Assembly: GCA_965243105.1 (NCBI GenBank)
Contig: CBDEUC010000003.1
Coordinates: 496,001 to 560,000, forward strand
DNA: 64,000 nucleotides
Direction of reading: 5' to 3'
Source of the DNA: WLWS01 sp965243105
GTDB lineage: Bacteria > Pseudomonadota > Gammaproteobacteria > Eutrophobiales > Eutrophobiaceae
This document shows, piece after piece, positions 34,178-42,757 of this stretch (position 1 is the stretch's first letter; each line of letters opens with the position of its first letter). Under the pieces are notes generated by a model. That model saw only the letters and a program-made list of their open reading frames with translations. It did not search any database and was not told the DNA's origin. The translations under genes and the position numbers were made by a program.

Positions 34178-34660
34178 TCAAAGATCCCGGAACATCCCGT
34201 GGCAGCGAATACAGGTCTGGTTAAGGTCGATAAAGGCCTGGTTCATTTCTTCCAGCTTCATCTTGCGCGCATTGACCTCGATGCTGACGGCTTCAACATA
34301 AAGTCGCTCGGCCAGCTGCTTGTACATGCCCAGCTGCTCGTCACCAAGGTGCTCCACCTTGTCCTGGTTTTTCAGGAATACCGCAGAGTCCACCACCGTG
34401 GATACCGTGCTCACCAGCGCTTCAAGAAATTCCTTGTTCTCCTGGCTGAGCGGTGCCTGGGGCTGCTCCGAGAAACTCACCAGGGTATTCAGTTGCAGCA
34501 TGGTTTCCCTGAGTTTCGCATCATGGATGCCATAGCGGGAAGCATGGGTGTCTATTTGCCGATGCCGGTTGACCCCGGCGTCGTCTTCGCCCGTGTACAC
34601 CTCCATGCTGCAGGTGAACAGCAGCACCAGCGTAGCGAGACACAGGGTTGAACGTCGCAT
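34178..34660 (-). CDS. Cytochrome c'-like (class II) periplasmic protein
   Basis: A 160-residue precursor with a signal peptide (MRRSTLCLATLVLLFTCS region) and a helical mature domain ending in the C-terminal heme site CIRCH (Cys150, Cys153, His154), the position found in class II cytochromes c'/c-556. Such proteins bind heme with a free or weakly occupied site and often take up NO. The start is 4 bases after the universal stress protein gene on the same strand, so both follow the FNR-type promoter at 35174-35215. A paralogue lies at 39810-40325. Confidence 0.85.
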   Translation of the reverse strand: MRRSTLCLATLVLLFTCSMEVYTGEDDAGVNRHRQIDTHASRYGIHDAKLRETMLQLNTLVSFSEQPQAPLSQENKEFLEALVSTVSTVVDSAVFLKNQDKVEHLGDEQLGMYKQLAERLYVEAVSIEVNARKMKLEEMNQAFIDLNQTCIRCHGMFRDL

Positions 34661-34664
34661 CAGT

Positions 34665-35132
34665 CTAGGCCGCCTCGATAAACTGTCGATCGTCCGGGTG
34701 CACCGTCAGCACCGGGCAATGGGCGCTTCTTACCACGCGTTCGGCAACGCTGCCCATGACCAGGCGTGACAACCCGGTGTAGCTATGGGTGCCCATGATG
34801 ATCATGCTTACCTGGTTCTCTTCCGCGTAATCAACGATCGCTTCCGCTGCATTACCACCCAGGGTCTTGCAGGTCACTTCAAGACCTGCGCAGTTACCTG
34901 CCGAGGCCAGCGTGGCCAGCTCTGCGTCAGAGCGTTCTTCCATTTCCTCGTGGTAGGTTTCGGGTATGTAACCTACGCCCACCGGTGACAGCGCATAGGC
35001 CGGGTCCACGATCACGTGCACCATGTGCAGCTCGGCGGAAAACTCTTTTGCCAGCGAGGTGGCGTAGAGGTTGGCCGTGCTGGAATTGTCACTGAAGTCC
35101 GTCGGCCAGAGGATTTTTTCTAGTTTCATCAT
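34665..35132 (-). CDS. Universal stress protein (UspA family)
   Basis: 155 residues, one Usp domain: KILWPTDFSDNSSTA, then the nucleotide-site end MGTHSYTGLSRLVMGSVAERVVRSAHCPVLTV. In ATP-binding Usp proteins the pattern is G-x2-G-x9-G-S; here the second Gly is Ser (GTHS), so ATP binding may be altered. ATG 35132 is chosen because GGAGA lies about 7 bases before it; the longer frame has no such site. It is the first gene of a two-gene unit with cytochrome c' and carries a textbook FNR-type promoter, matching Usp genes known to be induced by low oxygen. Confidence 0.9.
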   Translation of the reverse strand: MMKLEKILWPTDFSDNSSTANLYATSLAKEFSAELHMVHVIVDPAYALSPVGVGYIPETYHEEMEERSDAELATLASAGNCAGLEVTCKTLGGNAAEAIVDYAEENQVSMIIMGTHSYTGLSRLVMGSVAERVVRSAHCPVLTVHPDDRQFIEAA

Positions 35133-35173
35133 GACTGTATCTCCCGTTTCCAATTTATGTCTCTCATACTAAA

Positions 35174-35215
35174 TTTATAGTACAAAGCCGGGAAAAAGGT
35201 ATTGATCCATGTCAA
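35174..35215 (-). promoter_or_regulatory. FNR/Anr-type class II promoter of the Usp/cytochrome c' operon
   Basis: On the minus strand TTGACATGGATCAA (35202-35215) is followed by TATAAA (35174-35179). The predicted start near 35167 puts the box centre at 41.5 bases upstream, the exact class II FNR activator position. The box also lies 57 bases upstream of the divergent DUF4870 gene. Confidence 0.75.
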
Positions 35216-35271
35216 TTTGCCGTCCTCGCAACGAGCGGAAAACAGGCTGTATAACTGCTAACATGTGAGGG

Positions 35272-36288
35272 ATGAAATCCCGTATCGCCCACGCCTGCCT
35301 GCTGCTTGGCATACTCTGTATTCTTGGTAGCTGCGCACCCTTTGGCTGGGTGTTCTACAACGAGTTTTTGCTTGTCCCCGACCAGGTACACAAGGTCGAT
35401 CATGAACAGGGCAAGTCCTCCATAGAAATGACGGGCACCCCCGGCACGCGCGCACGTTTCGGTATTCGCGCGGACATTTACACGCCCTCGGTGCAGGAAG
35501 ACGAGGACGCCCTCGACGAAACCTACAAGCCGCGCTTTCGTTTTCCGATTGAGTACCAGGTGATGGATGCCGAGGGCAAGTTGCTCCTTGATGATAAAGC
35601 CCTGCTGGCCTGGAAGGATGGTGGTGCCATCAATATCCATGACCGCCAGCACATCGACAGCACCGGTGGCGACCTTAGCGTGTCAACACGACTCAAAAAA
35701 TTTACCGTGCCCGCCGATGGCGTGTTCAGCGCCAGCATTCTGATCAAGGATGACGACAAGTACCTCGCCGAGATTCGCTCGGCCACGGTTCAGCTGCACG
35801 AGAATGTCATCGACAACAAGCGCTTTGTCATCATGGGTTTTGTTATCGGCATGGGTGGCTTCCTGCTGATGGTGATTGGTTTCTTTAAACTCATCGTGGA
35901 TGCATCACGCTGGGACAATCCCGGCATACCCGAGGGCTCCACCGACCAGGTCGACCCGGACGTGCTGCAAATGGGCATCATGATTCACCTCACCGGGCTT
36001 GCCGGTTATCTCATTCCCTTTGGCGGGCTGCTGATACCCCTGATTCTCTGGTTGCTGTGGCGCAAGAACGATCCCTTTCTTGATGCGACGGGAAAGGAAG
36101 TGGTGAATTTTCAGCTCACCCTGCTGATCTACTACCTTATCTCCATCGTGCTGATCATTGTCGTGATTGGCACGGTACTTTTACTCGGTGTGATGCTGCT
36201 GCAGCTGATTGCCATCGTCATCGCCGCAATTCGCACCTCAAAGGGCGAGCTTTTTCGCTACCCGCTCACCATTCGCTTCTTCCGCTAG
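35272..36288 (+). CDS. Membrane protein with DUF4870 domain
   Basis: 338 residues: an N-terminal signal/anchor helix, with a possible lipobox ILGSC (Cys21); an extracytoplasmic beta-rich domain of about 150 residues; a helix near 185-205; then a C-terminal DUF4870 domain of three helices with GLAGYLIPFGGLLIPLILWLLWR and EVVNFQLTLLIYYLIS. DUF4870 (Tic20-like) domains are small membrane proteins of unknown role. It is divergent from the Usp gene and followed at once by a minus-strand gene. The fusion of a large exported domain to DUF4870 is uncommon. Confidence 0.75.
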   Translation: MKSRIAHACLLLGILCILGSCAPFGWVFYNEFLLVPDQVHKVDHEQGKSSIEMTGTPGTRARFGIRADIYTPSVQEDEDALDETYKPRFRFPIEYQVMDAEGKLLLDDKALLAWKDGGAINIHDRQHIDSTGGDLSVSTRLKKFTVPADGVFSASILIKDDDKYLAEIRSATVQLHENVIDNKRFVIMGFVIGMGGFLLMVIGFFKLIVDASRWDNPGIPEGSTDQVDPDVLQMGIMIHLTGLAGYLIPFGGLLIPLILWLLWRKNDPFLDATGKEVVNFQLTLLIYYLISIVLIIVVIGTVLLLGVMLLQLIAIVIAAIRTSKGELFRYPLTIRFFR

Positions 36289-36294
36289 ATTGAC

Positions 36295-37020
36295 TTACGC
36301 GCTGCGGTGCGCCAGGTACACGGTGTTGGAAGCCTGTCCGCCGGTGTAGGGATTATCAAAGCAGACAACATGGTGTTCCACCCGTGGAAATACCACTTCA
36401 AGACGAGCGATGAAATTCTCATCCGGCGGATCGTTTGACCAGAGCCCGAAAATACCCTGTGGGTGAATTTTCGATGCCAACTTTTGCAGACCGTCTTCAG
36501 TGTAAAAGCGGCTGTTGTCGGGATTGAGCCAGTGCGTGGGTGAATGGTCGATATCAAGCAGCACGGCGTGAACAAGGCGCTCGGGCTCGTCCTCGTGAAA
36601 ACCCGCGTCGCTCGCTGCGGCCATGGCAAAGAAATCGGCGCAGTGAAGTTCACAGCGTGCATCTTCAGACAGTTGTTCACCCAGGGGCACGAGCTGGCGC
36701 TGATGCCAGTCAATCACCGCCGGCATTACTTCGATCACCCTGAGCGAGGCCACCCTCTCTTCCTGCAGCGCGGCCGCCGCGGTGTAGCCAAGACCAAGAC
36801 CGCCCACGACCACATCCATTTCCTTGAAATCAACGGCGGCAAGGGCGAGCCTCGACAGTTCAATCTCCGCCTCGGTAAACAGGCTCGACATGAGGAACTC
36901 TTCGCCCAGGCTGACTTCATAAATAACCAGGCCCTCAAGACGCGGATCCGCGCGACGTCGCAAGCAAATGCCACCCAGCGGTGTTTCCTGGTAATCCAGT
37001 TCTTCAAAGAGTATTTGCAC
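36295..37020 (-). CDS. Spermidine synthase-like (SAM-fold) protein
   Basis: 241 residues with a Rossmann-type methyltransferase/aminopropyltransferase fold: VVVGGLGLGYTAAAAL is the nucleotide-binding glycine-rich strand-loop, VIEVMPAVIDWHQ the acidic end of strand 2, and LHCADFFAM plus VLLDIDHSPTHWL the following segments. It resembles spermine/spermidine synthase-domain proteins but lacks the clear polyamine-site tyrosine/aspartate set, so I do not call it SpeE. The substrate is unknown. It is convergent with the DUF4870 gene (6 bases) and divergent from the MFS gene. Confidence 0.75.
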   Translation of the reverse strand: MQILFEELDYQETPLGGICLRRRADPRLEGLVIYEVSLGEEFLMSSLFTEAEIELSRLALAAVDFKEMDVVVGGLGLGYTAAAALQEERVASLRVIEVMPAVIDWHQRQLVPLGEQLSEDARCELHCADFFAMAAASDAGFHEDEPERLVHAVLLDIDHSPTHWLNPDNSRFYTEDGLQKLASKIHPQGIFGLWSNDPPDENFIARLEVVFPRVEHHVVCFDNPYTGGQASNTVYLAHRSA

Positions 37021-37100
37021 TAATTTTTGTCCGATCCCGTTGGCGGCTTGTGTTATTTTGCTCGTCCAGTGTACACCACGGCAGCAGGATTAGCGTTGAA

Positions 37101-38330
37101 ATGAACAGCGATACAACAGGGACTCCAATCTGGCGCTCCGCCATTGTCGTGGTGCTTGCTGCCTGCCTGGTTTCGCTATTGGGCATGGGCATACGCTCAA
37201 GCTTTGGTCTCTTTCTTGAACCCATGACCCTGGACCGTGGCTGGAATCGTGAGACCTTTGCCTTTGCCATGGCATTGCAAAACCTGCTCTGGGGTATCGG
37301 TGTTCCCATTGCCAGCGCCATCTCAGACCGCTTTGGCCCGGCAAAGGTGATTGCAGGCGGCGCCCTGCTCTATGCCATCGGCACCGTGGGTATGGCCATG
37401 GCAGAGTCCAGTTTCATGCTTCACATGTGTGGCGGCATCATTGCCGGTATCGGCGTGGCTTTTTCTTCCTTTTCCATCGCCCTCTCTGCCATCGCCGGCG
37501 TGGTCAAGCCGGAGAAGCGCTCGCTGGCACTCGGGCTCGGCACCGCATCGGGCTCCCTTGGCCAGGTGATCTTCTCGCCCATTGCGCTTGCCTTTATTTC
37601 CACCTGGGGCTGGAATTCCGCCCTGATTATTCTTGGTGTTATGAGCGTGGTGATCCTGCCGCTGGCGTTTTTCCTGCCGGCGCCGGGGCCCGGGGGCGAA
37701 AGCGTCACGGAGAAAGTTGAGCAGTCGCTCCGCGAAGCGCTGGAAGAAGCCGCCGCACACCGTGGCTACGTGTTACTGTCCCTGGGTTTCTTTGTCTGCG
37801 GCTTTCACGTGGCCTTTGTCATGGTGCACATGCCCGCCTACGTCAGGGACCTTGGGCTACCCGCCCATGCCGGTGCCTATTCACTGTCGATCATTGGCTT
37901 CTGTAACATTATCGGCTCATTCCTTTCCGGTTGGGTGGGGCAGCGCTGGAGCAAGAAGCGCTCGCTCACCGCAATATACTTTGCCCGCGCCATCATCATC
38001 TCGGTGATGCTGATGTTGCCCAAGACCGAGCTCACCATTTACCTGTTTTCCTTTTGTATCGGTATCCTCTGGCTCTCAACGGTTCCCCTTACCATGGGCA
38101 TCGTGGCCCAGGTGTTTGGCGTGCGTTACATGGCCACGCTGGTGGGTATCGTGTTTTTCTCGCACCAGGTCGGCAGCTTTATCGGTGTCTGGCTGGGCGG
38201 TTACCTCTACGACAACTTTGGTACCTACGATCCTGTCTGGTACGCCGCCATTGTACTGGGGATACTGGCAGCCATCCTGCATATGCCCATTGACGAGCGA
38301 CCATTGCAAAGACTGAAGGCAGCTACCTGA
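37101..38330 (+). CDS. MFS transporter, monocarboxylate/oxalate-antiporter type
   Basis: 409 residues with 12 membrane helices. WGIGVPIASAISDRFGPAKVIAGG is the loop 2-3 signature of major facilitator proteins, and a charged central loop (GPGGESVTEKVEQSLREALEEAA) separates the two halves; SFLSGWVGQRWSKKRSL repeats the signature in the second half. This pattern fits the monocarboxylate/oxalate-antiporter groups for small organic acids. ATG 37101 is chosen because upstream codons add only non-conserved residues. Another carrier of the same kind is at 59041-60285. Confidence 0.88.
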   Translation: MNSDTTGTPIWRSAIVVVLAACLVSLLGMGIRSSFGLFLEPMTLDRGWNRETFAFAMALQNLLWGIGVPIASAISDRFGPAKVIAGGALLYAIGTVGMAMAESSFMLHMCGGIIAGIGVAFSSFSIALSAIAGVVKPEKRSLALGLGTASGSLGQVIFSPIALAFISTWGWNSALIILGVMSVVILPLAFFLPAPGPGGESVTEKVEQSLREALEEAAAHRGYVLLSLGFFVCGFHVAFVMVHMPAYVRDLGLPAHAGAYSLSIIGFCNIIGSFLSGWVGQRWSKKRSLTAIYFARAIIISVMLMLPKTELTIYLFSFCIGILWLSTVPLTMGIVAQVFGVRYMATLVGIVFFSHQVGSFIGVWLGGYLYDNFGTYDPVWYAAIVLGILAAILHMPIDERPLQRLKAAT

Positions 38331-38656
38331 GTAGTGACAGGGCCTTGCATCAAATTAACGTGAACATGCAAGTAATGTTGCAATGCATAAGCAGTTTTCT
38401 TTTTTTTATTTCGACGACGTAAAAATCAGTGCGAAAAAAAGCCTTTTGAACCCCTGCATAAAAGCCGGTATATTACGCAACACTCAAGCGGTCGGAACTT
38501 GAAGAAAAAAAATAATGCAGTCGACCGAAAGCGATAAAAGATTTGTCGGGGGAAAATCAAAGGGAAAAAGTCAAGCCGCTTGCTGACTGGTGACATGGAA
38601 GTCAACTTAAATCAGCACACCTTTCTCAGTTCTTTCAATTTATTCTCTACATCAAG
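38331..38656. other. Gene-free convergent gap with orphan promoter
   Basis: Between the MFS and porin stops there are 326 bases with no long frame. A strong sigma70-type promoter (TTGAAC 38446-38451, 17 bases, TATATT 38469-38474) points to the plus strand, with an A/T-rich leader and frames of 23 codons (38515-38586) and 21 codons near 38595. These may be chance, or the gap may produce a small RNA. A T-rich tract lies near 38388-38409. Confidence 0.4.
38564..38588 (-). terminator. Candidate terminator of the cytochrome c'/porin operon
   Basis: On the minus strand AGTCAGC pairs with GCTTGACT (one bulged base), leaving a small loop, followed by TTTTT (38564-38568). It lies 69 bases after the porin stop. 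Confidence 0.45.
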
Positions 38657-39796
38657 CTAGAAACGATAGCGCGCAGAGATCTGCAGCCTGTTAAGTTCAC
38701 CATTCGCACCATCCTTTCGTTCGCGCCAGCCGTATAGCCATTCAACACCGAGTGTAATATCAAGACGTGGACTCCAGAGCAGGTTCAAATGGGACGAATA
38801 AAATGAAGAATCAGTCATGGCAGGGTTAACACCATCCGGGTGATCGGCATGGGTAGTACCCAGTACGAGGTTGGAACGTAGTTTCCCGGTCCACCAGTGC
38901 TGGTAGGCGAGATTAAGGGACGCCACCTGCACAGCTTGCAGCTCGCCACTATTGTCCAGCAGGGCATCGCTGAATGTACCAAAGGAAACGTAGCGCCCGA
39001 TCCCTTCACCCCAGGCAACGGTAAAGCGCAGGTTATCGTTATTGGCAAAGTATATGCGACCGGAGACATTAAGCCCGCCTGCCCACAGGCTTTCGCGGTT
39101 GACGTCCCTGTGCGTGATTTCCCTCAGCAGTCCGGACACGGACACGTTGCCCCAGCCCCCGTTAAATACCAGCTTCATTACCGCGTCCGGGTAGCGCTCA
39201 TCATCGGGTAGCAGGCGCTGGCCGCTGCCTGTGACCAGGTTTGACTGGGAGTCTTCAATTGACAGGCTCGCCGAGCCCCAGTCAAAACCATGGGTATAGG
39301 AAACGAGCTCCTGGCGCACAACGACTGCACCCACGGGGCCATTGAAGTCATTCACCTCGGGAAAGGATGAAACATTAAAGAAGCCGGTGTTGGTCTGGCC
39401 CAGCACCAGGCCACCATACTTGAGATGATAGTGTCGCAGTCTCGGCACCGCGCTTAGCCTGTCGCCACGCGTGGTATTGCGCGTGCCCATCAGGTCTACT
39501 TCCACGTAGGTGGAGAGGTCATGCTCACCCAAGGGTAAATGTAGTGTCCCCCAGAAACGTGACTCACGGTGGTTGATACTGAATCGACTCTCGGTTCCGC
39601 TGCCGTCAACAGGAATGGAAGAAGGGATAAAGGCAATATCCGCCAGGTTGGTGTTTGTCGTTCCGGCTGAGAGTTGCGTGGTATAGATGGCATCAAGATT
39701 GAGACGTCCGCCGGCGGAAAACCTCGGCTCCGCCGCGTGGAGTGCGGGCTGCAGCAGGTAACACAGCGCCAGCGCAATCACTCTCCCCCTGGACAT
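38657..39796 (-). CDS. DcaP-like outer-membrane porin
   Basis: 379-residue precursor with signal peptide (MSRGRVIALALCYLLQPALHA) and a beta-barrel rich in alternating aromatic strands ending in RYRF, the C-terminal aromatic residue needed for BamA recognition. GGRLNLDAIYT near the mature start, RLRHYHLKYGGLVLGQTNTGFFN, and GPVGAVVVRQELVSYTHG match the DcaP/trimeric-porin pattern for small organic anions. ATG 39796 is chosen as the signal peptide start. It follows 13 bases after the cytochrome c' gene and should share its FNR-type promoter. Confidence 0.8.
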   Translation of the reverse strand: MSRGRVIALALCYLLQPALHAAEPRFSAGGRLNLDAIYTTQLSAGTTNTNLADIAFIPSSIPVDGSGTESRFSINHRESRFWGTLHLPLGEHDLSTYVEVDLMGTRNTTRGDRLSAVPRLRHYHLKYGGLVLGQTNTGFFNVSSFPEVNDFNGPVGAVVVRQELVSYTHGFDWGSASLSIEDSQSNLVTGSGQRLLPDDERYPDAVMKLVFNGGWGNVSVSGLLREITHRDVNRESLWAGGLNVSGRIYFANNDNLRFTVAWGEGIGRYVSFGTFSDALLDNSGELQAVQVASLNLAYQHWWTGKLRSNLVLGTTHADHPDGVNPAMTDSSFYSSHLNLLWSPRLDITLGVEWLYGWRERKDGANGELNRLQISARYRF

Positions 39797-39809
39797 GGCC
39801 GCTTTAAAC

Positions 39810-40325
39810 TTACGGGTTATTGCGAAACAGGCGATGACAGCTATCACAGGTCCGGCGCAACTCGAGATAGCGTTTACCCATGTCGCTGTAATTCTTCTCG
39901 GCCGCGCTCGCCTTCATACGCAGCGTGTCTCCATGGAGCTGTTGAGCCATGGCCTTGAAAATTATCCTGTCTGACTCGCTCAGCTCCGTATCGGTGATCT
40001 GCGGCAGCTCCTCCGCGCGCGCCAGGAGTTCATCAACGAAATCCAGCAGCCGGTTAAGCTGGCTGACTCGCAGGCTTTGCAGTTCGAGCTCGGTATACTC
40101 GTTTTCGTAGGCCAGCAAGTCCAGCGAGCGCATGGTCTTTTTCAGTTCATCGCTGTGAATGGCGTTGAGGGTAGCGCGCCCTTCGACATCGTCGCTCACT
40201 CTTGTCTCACCTGCCAATGACAGGGGCGCAAGCAGCAGGCAGCATAGTAGCAGCGGGTAGCGTAGCCGCGCCGCGTGATTATTTGTGCCGCTCGTCAGTT
40301 TGAAGATAGCAGGATGCATGGACAC
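39810..40325 (-). CDS. Second cytochrome c'-like (class II) protein
   Basis: 171-residue precursor; a long N-region precedes the hydrophobic core LLLCCLLLAPLSLAG of the signal peptide. The mature helical domain ends with the heme site CDSCH (Cys160, Cys163, His164) and RLFR, very like the CIRCHGMFR end of the protein at 34178-34660, so the two are paralogues. It is the first gene of a unit with the DcaP-like porin. An FNR-type box lies 55 bases upstream. ATG 40325 or 40319 may be the start. Confidence 0.82.
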   Translation of the reverse strand: MSMHPAIFKLTSGTNNHAARLRYPLLLCCLLLAPLSLAGETRVSDDVEGRATLNAIHSDELKKTMRSLDLLAYENEYTELELQSLRVSQLNRLLDFVDELLARAEELPQITDTELSESDRIIFKAMAQQLHGDTLRMKASAAEKNYSDMGKRYLELRRTCDSCHRLFRNNP

Positions 40326-40344
40326 TCAAAGTATATCAAAAGCC

Positions 40345-40393
40345 TGTATACGAGCTTAAAAGCTCCACGTCATTGCGGCTTGATCGTAGTCAA
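40345..40393 (-). promoter_or_regulatory. FNR/Anr-type box upstream of the second cytochrome c' gene
   Basis: TTGATCGTAGTCAA (40380-40393) fits TTGA-N6-TCAA with good dyad symmetry. On the minus strand TATACA (40345-40350) is a fair -10; the box centre would be about 48 bases before the predicted start near 40338. The box is also upstream of the plus-strand DUF3592 gene. Confidence 0.5.
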
Positions 40394-40481
40394 TAAACAG
40401 GATGATTGGTTTTCACCGCGCTGGCGGCGTAGTATCCCGCGAAGGTGCTTTTGCATACATCGCGGAGGCTGTTCAAACCAC

Positions 40482-42236
40482 ATGAAAGAACGTCTTTTTG
40501 TCCTGCTTTTTGCACTTCCCTTTGCGGGTGTCGGTGTCGGCCTGCTGGTGATGAGCGTGATTCCCACGCTGTATGACTGGCAGCGCATGCAGTCCTGGGA
40601 CGAGGTGCAGGCACGCCTGACCCATGCCAGGCTGATCCGTAGCTCCGGGGAAGGAACAACCTATCGACCCGAGGTTGCCTACCAGTATCACTACGGCGGC
40701 GATCTCTACTACGGCGAACGGGCCGCCATCAATACCACCTCCGACAACATCGGTAGTTTTCAGCAAAAGCTTGGCAGGCGCCTGCAAAGGAATTACAGGC
40801 AAAAGAAAATGATTAGCATCTATGTCAATCCATCATCGCCGAAAGAGTCCGTCATCAACCGCGAGCTGCGCTGGGGACTGCTGCTATTCAAGATGATGTT
40901 CGTGGTGGTGTTTGGCGGTATCGGCCTCGCGGTGCTCTATCACCTTTTTAAAGAACCATCCGCAGAAGAAGATACATTGCAGGTGGCAGTTGAGGAAAAA
41001 AAATCCTGGCGCCAGGACGAGCGCTGGCAAAACAACCAGGTCAACTCCAGCAACCGCATTGGTAACAAGGGCATGTGGGCCTTTGCCATCGTCTGGAACA
41101 TCATATCCAGTCCGCTCTACTTTGTACTTCCGGAGGAGCTTGAAAGGGGTAACTATGCCGTACTCATAGGACTTGTTTTTCCCCTCGCCGGCGCCTGGCT
41201 GCTTTACCTGGCAATAAAACAGTCACTCGAATGGCGCCGCTTCGGCCCAACGCCGCTACAGATGCAGCCCTTCCCTGCACGCATCGGCGACGAGATGCGC
41301 GGGCAAATCGAGATCAACCTGCCCTACGATCCCGGGGTGCAGTTCAGGGTCGTGCTTTCCTGTATCTACGCCTACAGCACCGACGATGGTGAAAGGGAGC
41401 GCCTCAAGTGGCAGGACAGCAGCCTGGTCGCATCGGAGCCGGGTATGCAGGGCACGCGGGTAACAGTGAAGTTTGACTTACCCGGCGACATGCCCGAATC
41501 ATCCAGTGGAGAAGAGAACTATCACAAGTGGGTGCTGGATGTGGATGCGGAGCTTGAAGGTACCGACTACAGTCGCCAGTTTGAAATCCCGGTCTATGGC
41601 AAAAGCGACAGGGCAAGTAGCGCGGCATCCCGAAGTGTCGGTAAAGAACGCGATTACCGGGACACCGCGTCTGATGAAGAGATCGAGGCAATCATTGGTA
41701 TTCAACACGCCGCGGATGGTTTTACCTGGCGTTACGGGGTCCTGCGTTACCCGGGCCTGGGCTTCTTTGTGCTTGTTTTCGGCGTACTGAGCAGCGGTGC
41801 CGCATTCGCTATTGGAAAAAGCATGTTTCACGGTATCAGCGGTGATTCATTTTTTGAGATTGGTGTCGGTCTTTTTCAAAACACCATCGCCTTTATCATG
41901 AGCAGTGTATTCGGCCTCGTGGGCCTGCTCATGCTGAGCATCGGCATTTACCTGGTAGCCAATTCGCTGACGCTGGTGCTGAGAAACTCAACGCTTTACT
42001 ATCAACGTCGAGTGCTGGGTGTTCCGCTGCCAATGAAGACCATTACCGCGGACCAGGTGAGGGACATAAAAAAGAAAATCAACTTTACCACCGGCTCGGG
42101 TAAGCAGCACAAGGCCAATTACCGCGTTTACCTTGTGACAACCCAGGCGAAGGACTATACGCTGGCGGAGAATATTCACTCGGCGCGAGAAGCGGATGCG
42201 GTACGTAACTATTTCAGGGAAAAACTAAAACCATGA
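40482..42236 (+). CDS. Membrane protein with DUF3592-like domain
   Basis: 584 residues with helices near 6-28, 126-146, 200-265 (two or three) and two pairs near 420-490. The first extracytoplasmic section (RMQSWDEVQARLTHARLIRSSGEGTTYRPEVAYQYHYGGDLYYG... and KMISIYVNPSSPKES) matches DUF3592, a family of unknown role in which the conserved Tyr/Pro residues form a beta domain. The remainder contains a cytoplasmic or periplasmic beta-sandwich of about 150 residues and a C-terminal PH-like segment. ATG 40482 follows GGAGG at a long distance. The stop overlaps the next gene by 4 bases. Confidence 0.75.
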   Translation: MKERLFVLLFALPFAGVGVGLLVMSVIPTLYDWQRMQSWDEVQARLTHARLIRSSGEGTTYRPEVAYQYHYGGDLYYGERAAINTTSDNIGSFQQKLGRRLQRNYRQKKMISIYVNPSSPKESVINRELRWGLLLFKMMFVVVFGGIGLAVLYHLFKEPSAEEDTLQVAVEEKKSWRQDERWQNNQVNSSNRIGNKGMWAFAIVWNIISSPLYFVLPEELERGNYAVLIGLVFPLAGAWLLYLAIKQSLEWRRFGPTPLQMQPFPARIGDEMRGQIEINLPYDPGVQFRVVLSCIYAYSTDDGERERLKWQDSSLVASEPGMQGTRVTVKFDLPGDMPESSSGEENYHKWVLDVDAELEGTDYSRQFEIPVYGKSDRASSAASRSVGKERDYRDTASDEEIEAIIGIQHAADGFTWRYGVLRYPGLGFFVLVFGVLSSGAAFAIGKSMFHGISGDSFFEIGVGLFQNTIAFIMSSVFGLVGLLMLSIGIYLVANSLTLVLRNSTLYYQRRVLGVPLPMKTITADQVRDIKKKINFTTGSGKQHKANYRVYLVTTQAKDYTLAENIHSAREADAVRNYFREKLKP

Positions 42237-42718
42237 GTACACTACTTTACTTCGCCTACGGCTCAAACCTGCATCCGAACTGGCTGAAAAGCCGCACACC
42301 CTCGGCGCAAATGCTGGGAATAGCCTCGCTCACGGGCTATCGTCTCCTGTTTAACAAGGCCGGGCTTGATGACAGCGGCAAGTGCAACATCGTTGCAACG
42401 GGCAATGAAGCAGAAATGATCCACGGCGTGGTGTACGAGTTTCCCCTGCACGAGAAGGGCGTGCTGGACAAGGCAGAGCTTGGCTACCAGCAGGAGCGTA
42501 TCGAAATTGGCGAGTATCGCGACGTGCTGGTCTACCTGTGTGAACAGAGCACGCTGGAAGATAAGGCACCCTACAGCTGGTACCAGGACATCGTACTGGC
42601 CGGGGCCACGCTACACGGTTTTCCCGATCACTACCTGGAGCACATTGGCTCCTTCTCCGCTAAAAACGATCCTGACTCGCAGCGCGAACAGCGCTTCAGG
42701 GATATCGTCTGGCCCTGA
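42233..42718 (+). CDS. Gamma-glutamylcyclotransferase-like protein
   Basis: 161 residues of the GGCT fold: YFAYGSNL near the N-terminus (substrate loop), LTGYRLLFNKAG, IHGVVYEFPLHEKGVLDKAELGYQQ with the Glu in DKAE that corresponds to the catalytic general base of the family, and a C-terminal helix. It may act on gamma-glutamyl compounds; small bacterial members have varied substrates. The ATGA overlap couples it to the membrane protein gene before it. It is followed by a strong terminator. Confidence 0.85.
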   Translation: MSTLLYFAYGSNLHPNWLKSRTPSAQMLGIASLTGYRLLFNKAGLDDSGKCNIVATGNEAEMIHGVVYEFPLHEKGVLDKAELGYQQERIEIGEYRDVLVYLCEQSTLEDKAPYSWYQDIVLAGATLHGFPDHYLEHIGSFSAKNDPDSQREQRFRDIVWP

Positions 42719-42723
42719 AAGCA

Positions 42724-42751
42724 GCAGGGTGCATAAGCACCCTGCCGTTTT
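42724..42751 (+). terminator. Intrinsic terminator after the GGCT-like gene
   Basis: GCAGGGTGC-ATAA-GCACCCTGC is a perfect 9-base stem (42724-42732 with 42737-42745), followed by CG and four T (42748-42751). It lies between convergent genes. Confidence 0.75.
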
Positions 42752-42757
42752 AACTTT

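Noticed and set aside
36981..37100. Extended start of the MFS gene
   Set aside because: The extra 40 residues overlap the divergent spermidine synthase-like gene and are not transporter-like.
38515..38586. 23-codon frame after the orphan promoter
   Set aside because: Weak ribosome binding site and no conserved pattern; not listed as a gene.
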